64,000 nt of DNA from Oncomelania hupensis (lineage: Eukaryota > Mollusca > Gastropoda > Littorinimorpha > Pomatiopsidae): positions 79,477,322 through 79,541,321 of the forward strand of contig CM072514.1 in NCBI GenBank assembly GCA_036898135.1. The letters are read 5' to 3'. Every line of letters begins with the position of its first letter. Positions within the stretch are counted from its first letter, which is position 1. The notes under the pieces were generated by a model. The model was given only the letters and a program-made list of their open reading frames with translations. It ran no database searches and was not told where the DNA came from. The translations under genes were made by a program, and so were the position numbers. Below, in pieces: positions 1 through 10,642 of the stretch.

Positions 1-450
1 TTTAGCTCTCGTTTTCGTTAATCTCGCATCTACAGAATTATGGTTCTAATTTGGATAGTTCCTCCCCTTCTCTCTTGTCACTGGGCACGCATAATCACTT
101 TTCAAGTGGAGTATCAGGGATAGAGTGAAGAACAGATGCAATAACGATAAGCGGTGTCTGCCCAATACGGGTGACATCATCTTGGTAACTTTTGGCTGGA
201 GTGAGCTACTTAGTGTCTCATGGTGCAGTAAGTTATTTAATCGAAGACAACGCTATGGTTAGTTTTTGACTAAAGTATGCTATTTAACATTCTTGGTCGC
301 TAAGTCTGTTGATGGTATCGGTAGCTATCGGCGGTGTGCCTGTTTCAAGGAAGTTAATTTGCCATGTGTGTGCTGCTTGTTAGCTAACTGTTGTATTAAT
401 GTCCAGTTTCGTTTCGCTGGTATCTCTGTTTCGCTAAGCTAATTTCCTAC
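1..450. other. No gene seen
   Basis: Mixed-composition sequence with no open frame of note, no tRNA-like boxes and no similarity to the other repeats in the window that I can see. Confidence 0.5.
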
Positions 451-479
451 ATGGTTGTCGTCAATATTTCTGCTGTTAC

Positions 480-480
<1 letters not shown>

Positions 481-544
<64 letters not shown>

Positions 545-652
545 AAGAAGAAGAAGAGAAAGAAAAAGTAGTCGTAGTAGTAGTAGTAGTAGTAGAAGAA
601 GAAGAAGAAGAAGAAGAAGAAGAAGAAGAAGAAGAAGAAGAAGAAGAAGAAG
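481..652. repeat. (GTA)n / (GAA)n compound microsatellite
   Basis: A GTA run is followed by GAA blocks with a second GTA block in the middle. The apparent polyvaline/polyglutamate frame is only the repeat read in translation. Confidence 0.95.
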
Positions 653-666
653 ATACATTACAGTAA

Positions 667-813
667 TGTGTAGCTCAACTAGGACTTTCTACTGAAAATA
701 TAGTTTGGACCAACATTCGATGGACCCGAATTCGATGATCCAGAAAGAAAGAGCAAGAGGAATGAAGATGAAGATGGAGCAGGAGGAAGAGAAGAATAAA
801 AGGGGATTGAGGA

Positions 814-844
<31 letters not shown>

Positions 845-1910
845 AAAACAAAAGCGAAAGGTGATATCTGCTAAGCGTAAGAGGTTATATGCCCTAAGCG
901 TCGCACTAAACTGAAGCTCGTCTTAAAGTTCATCTGTTTGTACAGCGCACCTCATTACCAAGTTTAGAAAGCTGCTTAAGGCGCTGGCCGAAATGATGAG
1001 TATCTAAACTGTAGCCGCCCAAGACGCCAACTTGCAGTATGTAGCCCATTTTTAAGCGCACCAGACAACTGGGCCACATCTAGCTATCTACTTAACTTGC
1101 CTTGCATGTCCTCTCTGCGCCTGTCGCCAAGCCCTTTGGACAAAGACGATTCGGTTTTTTGAAGGTGTCACCGCAATAAAATAACCACTGAAGACGCTCC
1201 CAGAGTAGAAACAGCTTTCTGGTCAGGATGGCTGACAACTACAATTGAGACCAGCGTCAAAACCGTAGAGCGCACTAGGAAGAGAATGGCACTGTGCAAG
1301 TTGCGGTTTTGAATGCTGGTGCGCTGCCGCAGAAAATCTTCAACTTTACCCTACAGTTGCTGCACCTAAAACCTTTATTTTCAGGTTGGGTTCTACCGGG
1401 TAACATTTAAAAACCAGTTATTCTTCGTTCGCACTTTAGTTTAATACTGTCTCGGCTGCCACGATACACAGATAAGTTAAGGAGGGGCGAACTACCGTAT
1501 GCAGAATCATTACAGAAAAGTCCACTCCGCGGTGAGACAAACCAAACCCTCGAGAAGTTGAACTCTCTCCTCTTCCCCCCCCCCCTCTCTCTCTCCCCCA
1601 TGTTCTCCTCCTGCATCCCTAGGCGATGCCGAGCTGCTCCGATGTGTTGACTGCTTTGCAAGGAGGGGTGTTAGGAAGTGAAAGAGGGACGGAGTGGAGG
1701 GTAGAAAGCGGGATGGGAGGCGTGGGCTAAATGGTTTATAGGGAGGGATCTGCTACTAATTAGGTCTAGATCCAAGGACTAACGATGTCCTCGAGGACAG
1801 GCAGCGACCTGGCTTAAAAGGGTATCAACCAGACCGTGTACAAAGGAGGCTCAACAACCAGCATGGGGTCAGTCGCACTACAGTTTCACATTGCGGTTTA
1901 CATCCATAAA
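667..1910. other. Intergenic, no gene supported
   Basis: Purine-rich from 740 to 850, where it extends the neighbouring microsatellite composition. A short stretch near 960-990 resembles the 'aaggcgctggcc' segment near 21990 and may be a SINE remnant. A C/CT run lies at 1568-1598. No splice-supported exon or conserved protein is visible. Confidence 0.45.
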
Positions 1911-2192
1911 AAGGTAAAGGTAAAGGTAGTCCCATAGCCTGGTGGCCGTAGGGGAGCGTGATGTTGGAGATCACACTTATCTTGGGCCAGCGTAATGAGG
2001 GTGATGGCCATCTCTCGCTGCTTTACCTTCCCCACCCTTAAGAGAGTAGGTACTCAGTCACAGTTGAGTCAACTGGGGGCGTTGTTATTTGTCGCTTCAC
2101 GTTTTGCGGCTACCCATCCAAGTGCTAACAGGACGGTGCTTAACTTGCGACACAGTAGCGAGTGCTCCAACCACTGCGCTATACGACACCCC
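1911..2192 (-). mobile_element. tRNA/5S hybrid SINE, copy 1
   Basis: This is the first of five copies (also at 3941, 19036, 20220 and 48009). Read on the minus strand it begins with a tRNA-like A box (tagygcagtgg), then a segment closely resembling the internal promoter of 5S rRNA, then a roughly 180-base body, and ends in repeats of CTTTAC. In this copy the 5S-like part has a small deletion around the tgctaac/ggacgg region compared with copies 3 to 5. Its 5' end abuts a family B element. No clear target duplication was found. Confidence 0.85.
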
Positions 2193-2587
2193 ATGGTTCA
2201 CCCCTTGGGGTCATGAGCAATCTTGCCACTGTAGATTGTTCAAACCTATAAAGGGAAAAGTGAAAGCCACAGTTGAAAACCTGTCTTTCCTTTATAGGCA
2301 AGACAGATTCACTGCGGCAACAGTACCCCCGTTGGAGTGCCGGTGTAACAGGCCGGAATATACCCCTGGCTACTTTATACCCTGGGTATAATGTAGCCTA
2401 GGCGGGTTTAACCCCCTGGGTATAGATCAGCCTAGGCCAGGTCATACCCCTCGCGCCCGGAATATACCCCCACCTAAAGAGATTTCACTCATGGGTTTGT
2501 TGTACATGACCGTTTGCGTGACCAACTCTCAGGTAACAGCCTTTTGCTTGCGTGTAAAAAAAAACAACTAAAAAAACTTTAAAAAAA

Positions 2588-2773
<186 letters not shown>

Positions 2774-2841
2774 GAGTGCATCAGAACAATTACAACACAT
2801 AAATTAAAGAGTAACGTGAAGGATAATGTCTTCCGTAGTGG

Positions 2842-2862
2842 CGGGGGGGGGGGGGGGGGGGG
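2842..2862 (+). repeat. Uninterrupted G run
   Basis: A run of about 21 G residues in the right arm of the TIR element. It could form G-quadruplex structure and is prone to sequencing-length error. Confidence 0.9.
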
Positions 2863-3594
2863 TTATAATGGGCAGGAGAGGGTTAAACGAGCCTAGGCCA
2901 GATAATACCCAGGGGTATAGTCTGGGCTAGGCCAGTTTATACGGGGGCATAGTCTGGGCTAGGCCAGTTTATACCCTGGGTATACTTGAGGCGGGGTATA
3001 ATCTGGCCTGCTACACCGGGGGTTTTCAGTATAAATAGTATCCCCACTTTATGGAAATTTAGTGCTTTAAATTCCCACTGTCGCTGTCTTCCTCATTTAC
3101 TCTTTCCCATTCCTGCTCTGTCCTTCACTCTGCTATACTATCTTCTTCTTCGCTAGATCAATGACCTACCTTTTTTCTTGAAAACTCTTCCTGGACAAGA
3201 CTCCTTGTTTGTGTATGAGGTCTGTTGGATCAGCTTGGGAGTGTTGGACGCTTTCTGCCGGGTGGTCACTAGGGCTTCCTATGATTGTACTATTTAGCAC
3301 TATAGGCATTTTATATGTATGTGTTTTGTTTATGATTTATAATGATGTTTGTATTCTATTTTGTTTTTGTAACCGGGGGTTCGCGTAGTTGAGGTCAACC
3401 CTCAGCCGTCCCCCGCGTGGGATGTCTTTATTGTAAAGTGACTGGCCGGTGGAGGGCATTCAATTTTCCCACTGGGGTTGTTTCAGCAGATCTTTTATGC
3501 GGATCGGGGGTTGTCCGGTCCTGATTTGGCTCGGAAGAGTCCGCTGGACCTAAAGCAACAATAAATAAATCAATCAATCAATCAAGTACTTCTC

Positions 3595-3940
3595 TCTTTC
3601 TCTAACTTGTTATTATCTCCTTGCAAATATTGTGTTTAATCTCCTTTCATCGACAAATTCCGGACACTATCGATCTTATATTACTTTGTTAGATGCCTTT
3701 TATTGGGAGAAAACCTCAGAATACGGGGAAAAAAAATGGAATAGCGAGGCATAGAAGGAGCAATAGCACGAAGGCAAGAGCGTTGGAACGCAAATTTCGT
3801 CGGCTCTCATAGTCTATCGCCTCTTTATTTTTCTCTTTTAAACCCATCAAGTCAAGTTAATTCAAGTCAACAAATCTCTATTCCACACAAAAACTGGAAA
3901 TTTGTTTTTTTGGACCTAAGGTAAAAAATAATTTTAAAAA
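3595..3940. other. Intergenic, no gene seen
   Basis: A/T-rich stretch between family B copy 1 and SINE copy 2. No coding or RNA signal was recognised. Confidence 0.5.
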
Positions 3941-4232
3941 AAGGTGAAGGTAAAGGTAGTCCCATAGCCTTGTGGCCCTAGGGGAGCGTGATGTTGGAGA
4001 TCACACTTATCTTGGGCCAGCGTAATGAGGGTGATGCCTATCTCTTCCCTCGCTGCTTTACCTTCCCCACCCTTAAAAGAGTAGGTACTCAGTCACAGTT
4101 AAGTCAACTGGGGGCGTTGTTATTTGTCGCTTCACGTTTTGCGGTCACCCATCCAAGTGCTAACCGCACTGAACGGTGCTTAACTTGCGACATAGTAGCG
4201 AGTGCTCCAACCACTGCGCTATCCGACACACC
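3941..4232 (-). mobile_element. tRNA/5S hybrid SINE, copy 2
   Basis: Same family as 1911-2192, with the 3' tail (AAGGTGAAGGTAAAGG on plus) at the left and the tRNA-like A box at the right end (atagcgcagtgg on minus). The 5S-like C box is present with slight changes. The plus-strand open frame across it and the following sequence is fortuitous. Confidence 0.85.
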
Positions 4233-4317
4233 ACCGCGGTGTGGGGTGTGTGTGTGTGGGAGGGGGGACCTAAGGTATGGTGTTTATAAAATGCGTCTGA
4301 AGTTTGAGATCAAAATT

Positions 4318-4522
4318 GAGGGGCCGGGTAGCTCAGTTGGTAAGAGCGTCTTGCTAGTAACCGAAAGGTCGCTGGTTCGAATCCCGGATTGGTCAACGTG
4401 TGATCATATTATTTTCTCCTTTACCAACAACTGGCCCGCTGGTGTCAGTATAAATCGGTCCAGTAGTCACCTATATGCGAAAGTGGCTTGTGACTATAAT
4501 CTACATACAAACAAACAAGATC
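4318..4522 (+). mobile_element. tRNA-derived SINE, left arm of an inverted pair
   Basis: Begins gaggggccgggtagctcagt with an A box (TAGCTCAGTTGG) and a B box (GGTTCGAATCC) spaced as in a tRNA. The loop reads CTAGTAA (AGT, Thr-like), but the anticodon and T stems do not pair well, so this is a SINE head and not a functional tRNA. The body runs about 130 bases to an ACAAACAAACAAG tail. A second copy in opposite orientation lies immediately downstream. Confidence 0.75.
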
Positions 4523-4544
4523 AAAATTGCGCCAAAACAAACTC

Positions 4545-4746
4545 CATAAAATAATGTGTAACTGTAGATAATAGTCACACGACACCGAAGCGTACAGGCG
4601 ACTACTGGTCACATTATTGTGACACCAGCGAACCAGTTGATGGTAAGGGGAAAATAATATGGTCACACATTGGCCAATCCGGGATTCGAACCAGGTACCT
4701 TTCGGTTACTAGTAAGACGCTCTACCAACTGAGCTACCCGGCCCCT
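4545..4746 (-). mobile_element. tRNA-derived SINE, right arm of an inverted pair
   Basis: On the minus strand it begins gaggggccgggtagctcagt, as the left arm does, and carries the same A and B boxes and body with moderate divergence. The two tails face each other, so RNA crossing both would fold into a hairpin with arms of about 190 bases. Confidence 0.75.
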
Positions 4747-4805
4747 CAAGAAACCCCATTCACGCTGAGAGACGACTATGTTCTTAGACCTAGGCCACAA
4801 GTGAC

Positions 4806-4957
4806 TAATAGAATGGATCCCCGATAGTAAAGAATTTGCGCATCCTCGATAGCACAGCGGTACCAATAGTACGCTGTGCGTTTCTCTTGACAGACAGGAC
4901 ACGCTACGCTATCGACGATCCACACATTCTTTATTATCGAAGGTCCATTCTACTTGG
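4806..4957. repeat. Imperfect palindrome, small MITE-like element
   Basis: TAGAATGGA..CGATAGTAAAGAAT near 4811-4838 is repeated in inverse form as ATTCTTTATTATCG..TCCATTCTA near 4929-4953. A second inner pair based on TCGATAGC lies between them. The structure is small and has no coding content. Confidence 0.5.
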
Positions 4958-4979
4958 TCGATGCCGATGTGATCTACAT

Positions 4980-5090
4980 TTTGGTGTGTCTAATATTTGC
5001 TTGAATTGAATCTAAACTTCGTGTCCCTGCGTTGAAAAAGGTTGCGTCGTCTGCTATAGCAGTAAATGGCTTATCTCTCTTGGGATACAA

Positions 5091-5092
<2 letters not shown>
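4980..5092 (-). repeat. Dispersed repeat also present near 62083
   Basis: On minus this reads aagccatttactgctatagc, then a short variable part, then gggacacgaagtttagatt. The plus-strand sequence at 62083-62140 is similar. Nature unknown; it may be the 3' part of an interspersed element. Confidence 0.5.
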
Positions 5093-5126
<34 letters not shown>

Positions 5127-5166
5127 ACACACCCACACACACCCACACACACACACACACACACAC
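5093..5166. repeat. (CA)n microsatellite
   Basis: CA repeat with a few CC interruptions. Confidence 0.95.
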
Positions 5167-5574
5167 ATTCTTCTAAAAATGTAAGAATCTAATGCAAAAT
5201 TGGTTATTTCCGTCTCAAAGGTTGACCTAATTCGTCTGTCTCCTAAAGGCGACGAAATAGGTCGAACTTTCTGCAAAATGTTCCCGAAAATTGACTGGAT
5301 TTTCTCCGTCAAGGATAGAGCACTCCCTTGTACTTAAAACACTCTCATGCACTACAGCTGCACTCCCATGCACTAAAAGAGCACTCCTGTGCGCTTAGAA
5401 AAAAGTGGGTGGCTGGAAAAAGTGGGTGGCTAATACACATTCCCATTCTCCGCATATAAAAAGCAAGGTCAGTCACCCATTTCAAGGCTTATGTGTACGC
5501 ACCCACACTCACACCTACACACACATACATGTACATACACTTTTCTTTCTTTGCAATCATCCCAATCAGCCCAA
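5167..5574. other. No gene seen
   Basis: Includes three imperfect copies of a 'gcactcccrtgcacta' phrase at about 5320-5390 and CA-rich sequence at 5500-5540. No coding signal. Confidence 0.45.
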
Positions 5575-5848
5575 ATCTGCTCAAGGCGCTGTCCAATACA
5601 GGATATATGTCAAGCCCCCCTAGTTGCCCGCTTGCACACAGTCTGACGCTCAGACGACTGAGCACAATCCTAGGCGACCACGTGTGGAGGAGAAGAGAAA
5701 ACTATACACTAAAACAACCATCACACTAATAGCAACAATAAGATGGCCAAGTGCTCGCAGCCAATGTTTATGTCCAGGCCACCGGGAATCGAACCCGCAA
5801 CCTTTGTAACACGAGCTCGCCGCTCTACCAGCTGAGACATACCGAGAA
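5575..5848 (-). mobile_element. tRNA-derived SINE
   Basis: The right end on the minus strand has a Thr-like tRNA head: A box (TCTCAGCTGGTAGAGC), TGTTACA loop and an intact B box (GGTTCGATTCC). The body goes left and contains a second block ending 'ggacagcgccttgagc', a phrase also seen near 21990. The acceptor stem is not preserved, so it is not called a tRNA gene. Confidence 0.65.
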
Positions 5849-5851
5849 CAA

Positions 5852-6280
5852 AACGTCGAGGCACAGAGCCTGCTGGAGCCGTTTCAGTCAGCCTACCGAA
5901 AAAGCCTCAGTACATAGACCGCGTTACTACCTGTCGTCAGTGGCCTGTTACAGGCGGCGGATCAGGGTAGGCACAGGCTACTTGACCTGGACACTGCGTT
6001 TGACACCACTGACCACAAAATTATGTGCGCCCGTCTGGAAGAGAGCGTTGGCTGCACTGGGGGTGGCTTTAGCATGGTTTCGTTCTTACCTCTTCAGCCG
6101 CATTCAGTCTGCCATTGTGGGCAACGTCAAGTCCGCTCCCTCACCCTTGGTGTATGGAGTGCCACAAGGCTCATTTCCTGGCTCTGTCCTGTTCACAATA
6201 TACACTCAACCACTGAGTTTTGTGATCAAAGCTTTCCAACATCTTTATCGTTTCTTTGGCGATGATTCTCAGTTGCATAT
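5852..6280 (+). pseudogene. L2/CR1-like LINE reverse transcriptase, 5' piece
   Basis: Frame-broken RT domain. Translation gives AQSLLEPFQSAYRK, LLDLDTAFDTTDHKI (motif A region), YGVPQGS (motif B region) and FGDDSQLH (degenerate YADD active site). The sequence stops in the middle of the active-site block, where a TIR element has inserted, and continues at 10643. Known role of the family: target-primed reverse transcription. The 5' part (endonuclease, ORF1) is missing. Clade was judged by eye from the LDLDTAFDTTDH and GVPQGS signatures. Confidence 0.75.
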
Positions 6281-6899
6281 CGTCGGTGTCCATTCAAAAC
6301 CTCGTATGTCCAAAAATACAGTTTTGAGAAAAATGAAAAAAACTGTTTTAAAAAATCAGGTGTCACCAAAACAAATGGTTTTAGTATAATTTGTATTCAG
6401 TATTGAACAGGAAATTTGGCAGTAATAGTGACAAGATTTAGAGCGCATGCTTGTTTGAGAAATAGACAAAAATGTTCACATACGAGGTTTTTACTATTTT
6501 GTATGAGCTGGAAGTTGCAACTTACGAGGTTTTGACTGTTTTGCTTGAGCTTGAAGTTGCAAGTTATAAGGATTAGTCACAATAGCAAACAACAAAGGAA
6601 ACATTAATACAAAATAAAAGACCGAAAAATACAGTTGAAAACATTGTCAAAGTTGTTTTATTCAATAATGCAGACACAACCCTTGTCTTTACAAAATTGA
6701 AATAGGCTTATAGGCCATTGATAGATTAACACTGTAACACCCAGCAATCAATGAACGCGTTGTTGCATTCATCACTGACATAATAATGTCCTTCTGACCA
6801 GTAGGCTACAAGCCCTGTACTTAAAGTAGCACGAAATCCTTTCTCGGAAATTTCCTGTGAAATGAATTATAAGATGTAAGCTAAGTAACACATTACACT

Positions 6900-7112
6900 T
6901 ATGTGAAGTTTTTATTACCATAACATAACAGTCTAAATGAACTTTTATTACCACAGCATAATAGTCTAAATTAACTTTAATTAACGTAATAGTCTTAATT
7001 AACTGTTATTACCGTAACGGTTTAAATGGACTTTTATTACCATAATAAATGAACGTTTACTACCAAAAGTCTAAATGAACATTTATTACCAAAATATAAG
7101 CCTAAATGAACC
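6900..7112. repeat. Degenerate tandem repeat, about 40-50 bases per unit
   Basis: Four to five variants of 'gtctaaatgaacttttattaccataa' in a row at the left edge of the RTE-like LINE and inside the TIR element. Confidence 0.75.
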
Positions 7113-7116
7113 ACCA

Positions 7117-7880
7117 TCGGCTCATGGAATGTTCGGACCATGTACTAATCAGGAAAGACGGCACAGGTCGCAGCTGAGATGAGGAATAATGACCTGACAG
7201 TGTTAGGCATCAGCGAGACACGATGGACCCAAGCTGGACAAAGGCGACTGATGACAGGAGAACTATTGCTGTACTCCGGGCACGAAGAAAACAATGCACC
7301 CCACACGCAGGGAGTAGGCTTTATGTTGTCCAATCAGGCACAGAGGGCACTTATAGGATAAGAGGCCCATGGCCCCAGGATCACCACAGCATTCTTCCAT
7401 ACCAAGATGAGGAAGATCAAGATGAACCTTGTCCAGTTCTATGCTCCACCGAACGACAGTGAAGAGGATGTTAAAGACCATTTCTACAGCAGACTACAGA
7501 AAATCCTTGAGACCTACCTAGACAAGGACATCGCCATCCTCATGGGAGATGTCAATGCCAAGATTGGGTCTAACAACACCGGTTACGAACCAGTTATGGG
7601 CACCCACGCCTTAGGAGTAATGAATGAGAATGGAGAGAGATTTGCGGATCTGTGTGCACTCAACAACCTATAGTCATCGGAGGCAGCATCTTTCCTCACA
7701 AGCGGATCCACAAGAGTACATGGGTATCTCCAGACAATGCGACAGAGAACCAGATCGACCACATCTGCATTAGCAAGAAATTCCGAAGATCCCTGCAAGA
7801 CGTTAGAGTGAGAAGAGGAGCAGACGTAGCGTCCGACCATCACTTGGTGGTGGCGAAACTGAAGCTGAAGTTGAAGAGGA
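7117..7880 (+). pseudogene. AP-type endonuclease domain of the RTE-like LINE
   Basis: The domain nicks target DNA to prime reverse transcription. Visible motifs in order are SWNVRTM (metal-site Asn), LGISETRW (catalytic Glu), YAPPNDSEED, ILMGDVNAKIG (Asp/Asn), NQIDHICIS and ASDHHLV (catalytic Asp-His). All key residues are present, but the domain is spread over at least three frames, so this copy cannot make the protein. Confidence 0.75.
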
Positions 7881-7898
7881 CATTCGTCAGGCAGAAGA

Positions 7899-9523
7899 AT
7901 GAAGTACAACATCAGCCTTCTGAAAGACCCAAAGACAAAAGAACAGTTTATTCTGGCGCTAAGGAACAGGTTCGAAGTGCTTCAGGAATTATTTGAAGAA
8001 GAAGAAGAAGAAGACAGTGTACTCAACAGGTGGCAGAAAGTGAAAGAGACACTAAGATCCTCATGCCAAGAAGTTGTGGGGCCAAAGAAACATCAACTGA
8101 AAGAGGGGATCACAGCAGAGACCTTGGTAAAGATAGAAGAAAGAAAGAAGAGGAAGGCAACAGTCAACAACAGCAGAACCAGAGCAGCTAAAGCCAAGGC
8201 CCAAGAAGACTACACAGGAGCCCATAGAGAAGTAAAAAGAAGCATCAAAAAAGATAAGAAGGCCGACGTGGATGGACTGGCGGCTGAAGCGGAACAGGCA
8301 GCGTACAGCGGCAATATGAAACAGTTGTACGACACCACTAAGCAACTCTCCGGAAAGTTCAGCAAACCAGAAAGACCTGTTAGGGACAAGCAGGGAAACA
8401 CCATGAACAGTATAGACAAGCAGTTGAACAGATGGGCTGAACACTTTGATGAACTTCTGAATAGACCAGCACCAACGAATTCCCCTGTCATTGAACCAGC
8501 CAATGTGGATCTTCCAATCAACTGTGAGAAACCGACCAAGGAAGAGATCAAGAAGGCCATCACCCTGATGAAGAACGGAAAGGCCGCTGGACCAGACGAC
8601 ATCCCAGCAGAGGCTCTAAACGCGGACTTGGAAGCATCAGTGGAGATGCTGTACCCACTCTTTGAGAGGATCTGGGAGGAAGAAGATGTTCCGGCAGACT
8701 GGAAGGAAGATTACCTGATCAAGCTTCCCAAGAAAGGTGACCTCAGCAACTAACAACTACAGGGGCATCACACTTCTATCTGTGCCTGGGAAGGTCTTCA
8801 ACCGGGTCCTTTTGGAATGGATGAAGGATACTGTCGAACCACAGTTACGAGACGAGCAGGCAGGCTTCCGACAGAATAGATCCTGCACGGACCAGATAGC
8901 AACGCTCCGCATCATCGTGGAGCAGTCCCTGGAATGGAACTCGCCATTGTATATGAACTTCGTCGATTATGAGAAGGCGTTTGACAGCGTGGATCGAGAT
9001 ACCCTTTGGAAGCTCCTTCGACACTACAGCATCCCAACCAAGATGATCAATCTGATCAGGAACTCCTATGACGGCATGTCCTGCAGAGTTATCCATGGCG
9101 GACAGCTCACAGACAACTTCCAGGTGAAAACCTGAGTCCGACAAGGGTGCTTGTTGTCACCTTTCCCCTTCCTCATCGCCATAGATTGGGCTATGAAGAT
9201 GGCCACCAGGGAAAGTAGGAACGGAATCCAATGGAATGTGGAACCAGCTCGAGGACCTGGACTTCGCTGACGACCTTGCTCTTCTTTCCCATAGCCCACA
9301 GCAGATGCTAGAGAAGACAAATGCAGTGGCGGCCACATCGTCGGAGGTCGGCCTCAACATCCACAAGGACAAGAGCAAGATCCTGAAGATCAACTCCATC
9401 AGTACCGAACCAGTCATCGTGAATGGAAGTCCCTTGGAAGAAGTGCAGTACTTCACCTACCTGGGTAGCATCATTGATCAGCAGGGCGGCACAGATGCGA
9501 ATGTGAAGGCTAGGATCGACTAA
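7899..9523 (+). pseudogene. Reverse transcriptase domain of the RTE-like LINE
   Basis: The longest open piece (7899-8753) covers the linker and the first RT blocks, including KNGKAAGPDDIPAEAL. The next piece (8737-9135) has NYRGITLLSVPGKVFNRVLL, DEQAGFRQNRSCTDQI and FVDYEKAFDSVDR. An in-frame TGA precedes VRQGCLLSP. LDFADDLALLS is the intact FADD active site near 9265. Breaks at 8745, 9135 and 9230 show a dead copy. Confidence 0.8.
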
Positions 9524-9981
9524 GCAAGAGCTGTCTTCATTCAGCTCAAGAACATCTGGACCTCCAGAGAGCTGTCTTTGGCCACCAAGATACGGGTATT
9601 CAACTCCAATGAGAAGTCAGTCTTACTGTATGTAGCAGAGACATGGAATACAACCAAGACCACCATCAAAAAAGTACAGTCTTTCATCAACAGTTGCCGC
9701 AGAAGGATTCCCCAGATCCGCTGGCCCGACACCATCAGCAACGCCAACCTTTGAAAAGGACCTGCCAACTCCCTGCTGAAGATGAAATCAGGAAAAGGAG
9801 ATGGGGCTGGATAGGGTATACACTACGCAAACCAGCGACGAATGTCACCCGGCAAGCGCTGAAGTGGAACCCCCAGTTAAAGCAAAAGAGAGGACGTCCA
9901 AGGAACACCTGGCGACGCGACCTCGAGGCCGACACCACCAAGATGGGCTACACCTGGAGTCAATTAGAAAGAATGGCATAG
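9524..9981 (+). pseudogene. C-terminal part of the RTE-like LINE ORF
   Basis: After a stop at 9522, frames give [39 protein letters not shown] and finally [15 protein letters not shown] with [20 protein letters not shown]. These are conserved C-terminal features of this LINE family downstream of RT. Confidence 0.7.
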
Positions 9982-10642
9982 GACAGAGGACTCTGGAGAG
10001 CTGTTGTTGGCGGACCATACCCTGGCAGGGGTGACGGGCATTAAACTAAAAACACACAATATTATTCTGTATTCTTTTGTAAATTATTTAGAATTATGCC
10101 ACAGTATGCCTTTGACTGCACTCATTCATTGTCAGATTTAGTCACAGAGTGTGATATAACGTGCCTGTTCGTTTATTCCTGAAGAGTAATATGGAGAAGA
10201 TCTGGAAGATATCAATCTAGAAGAAATCATGATTGAATAAAAGGACAACATGTATCATCAGTACTCACCAAAATGTAGAAAAAATGACCAGAAGCAGCTG
10301 ACATTTCCACGATGAAAATAACAAAAACCGCGTAAGTGACGTCAACTCAACTTCTTAGCGCGTCATTTATTTGACTGAAACCTCGTAAGTTGAGTTACAA
10401 GGTTTAAGAAATTTATTCCAAAAGATAAAAACCTCGTAAGTGAGATACGAGATTTTGATACAAATCGTTTGACCTGTTGGGACATACGAGGTTTTGATAT
10501 TTTGTATTACTGATGCTTTCTAACTGAGCTATGAATTCCGAGCTTGTGATAAAAAAAAGCGCAAAAATTCAAGGGACATAACCATGAAAAGATTGCAAAA
10601 ACTACTTTTTCGGAGTTACGAGGTTTTGAATGGACACCGACG

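Larger units (their letters stand above)
7112..10045 (+). mobile_element. RTE-like LINE, nearly full-length but frame-broken
   Basis: Starts with endonuclease sequence (SWNVRTM, LGISETRW) and ends just after a GDGH-like C-terminus and a short A-rich stretch. The reading frame shifts or stops near 7360, 7660, 7990, 8745, 9135, 9230, 9523, 9640 and 9750. It lies inside the TIR element at 6281-10642. I place it in or near the RTE group from its endonuclease and its '[16 protein letters not shown]' C-terminal signature; this is tentative. Confidence 0.8.
6281..10642. mobile_element. 4.36-kb TIR element with ACCTCGTA subterminal repeats
   Basis: The first 26 bases (starting CGTCGGTGTCCATTC) are the exact inverse of the last 26 (ending GAATGGACACCGACG). 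ATAT flanks both ends (6277-6280 and 10643-10646). Motifs of the form TACGAGGTTTTG / CCTCGTAAGT recur at about 6300, 6483, 6520, 10379, 10434, 10453, 10486 and 10617. The interior holds a tandem repeat and an RTE-like LINE. No DDE transposase was recognised, so the element without the LINE is a roughly 1.4-kb non-autonomous transposon. Confidence 0.85.

Noticed and set aside
451..666. Open frame rich in Val/Glu
   Set aside because: Entirely a GTA/GAA microsatellite in translation.
4321..4393. tRNA-Thr-like sequence
   Set aside because: A and B boxes are good, but anticodon and T stems mispair; part of a SINE with a second copy beside it.
3988..4554. 188-codon open frame on plus
   Set aside because: Runs antisense through a hybrid SINE and into a tRNA-derived SINE; no conserved domain.
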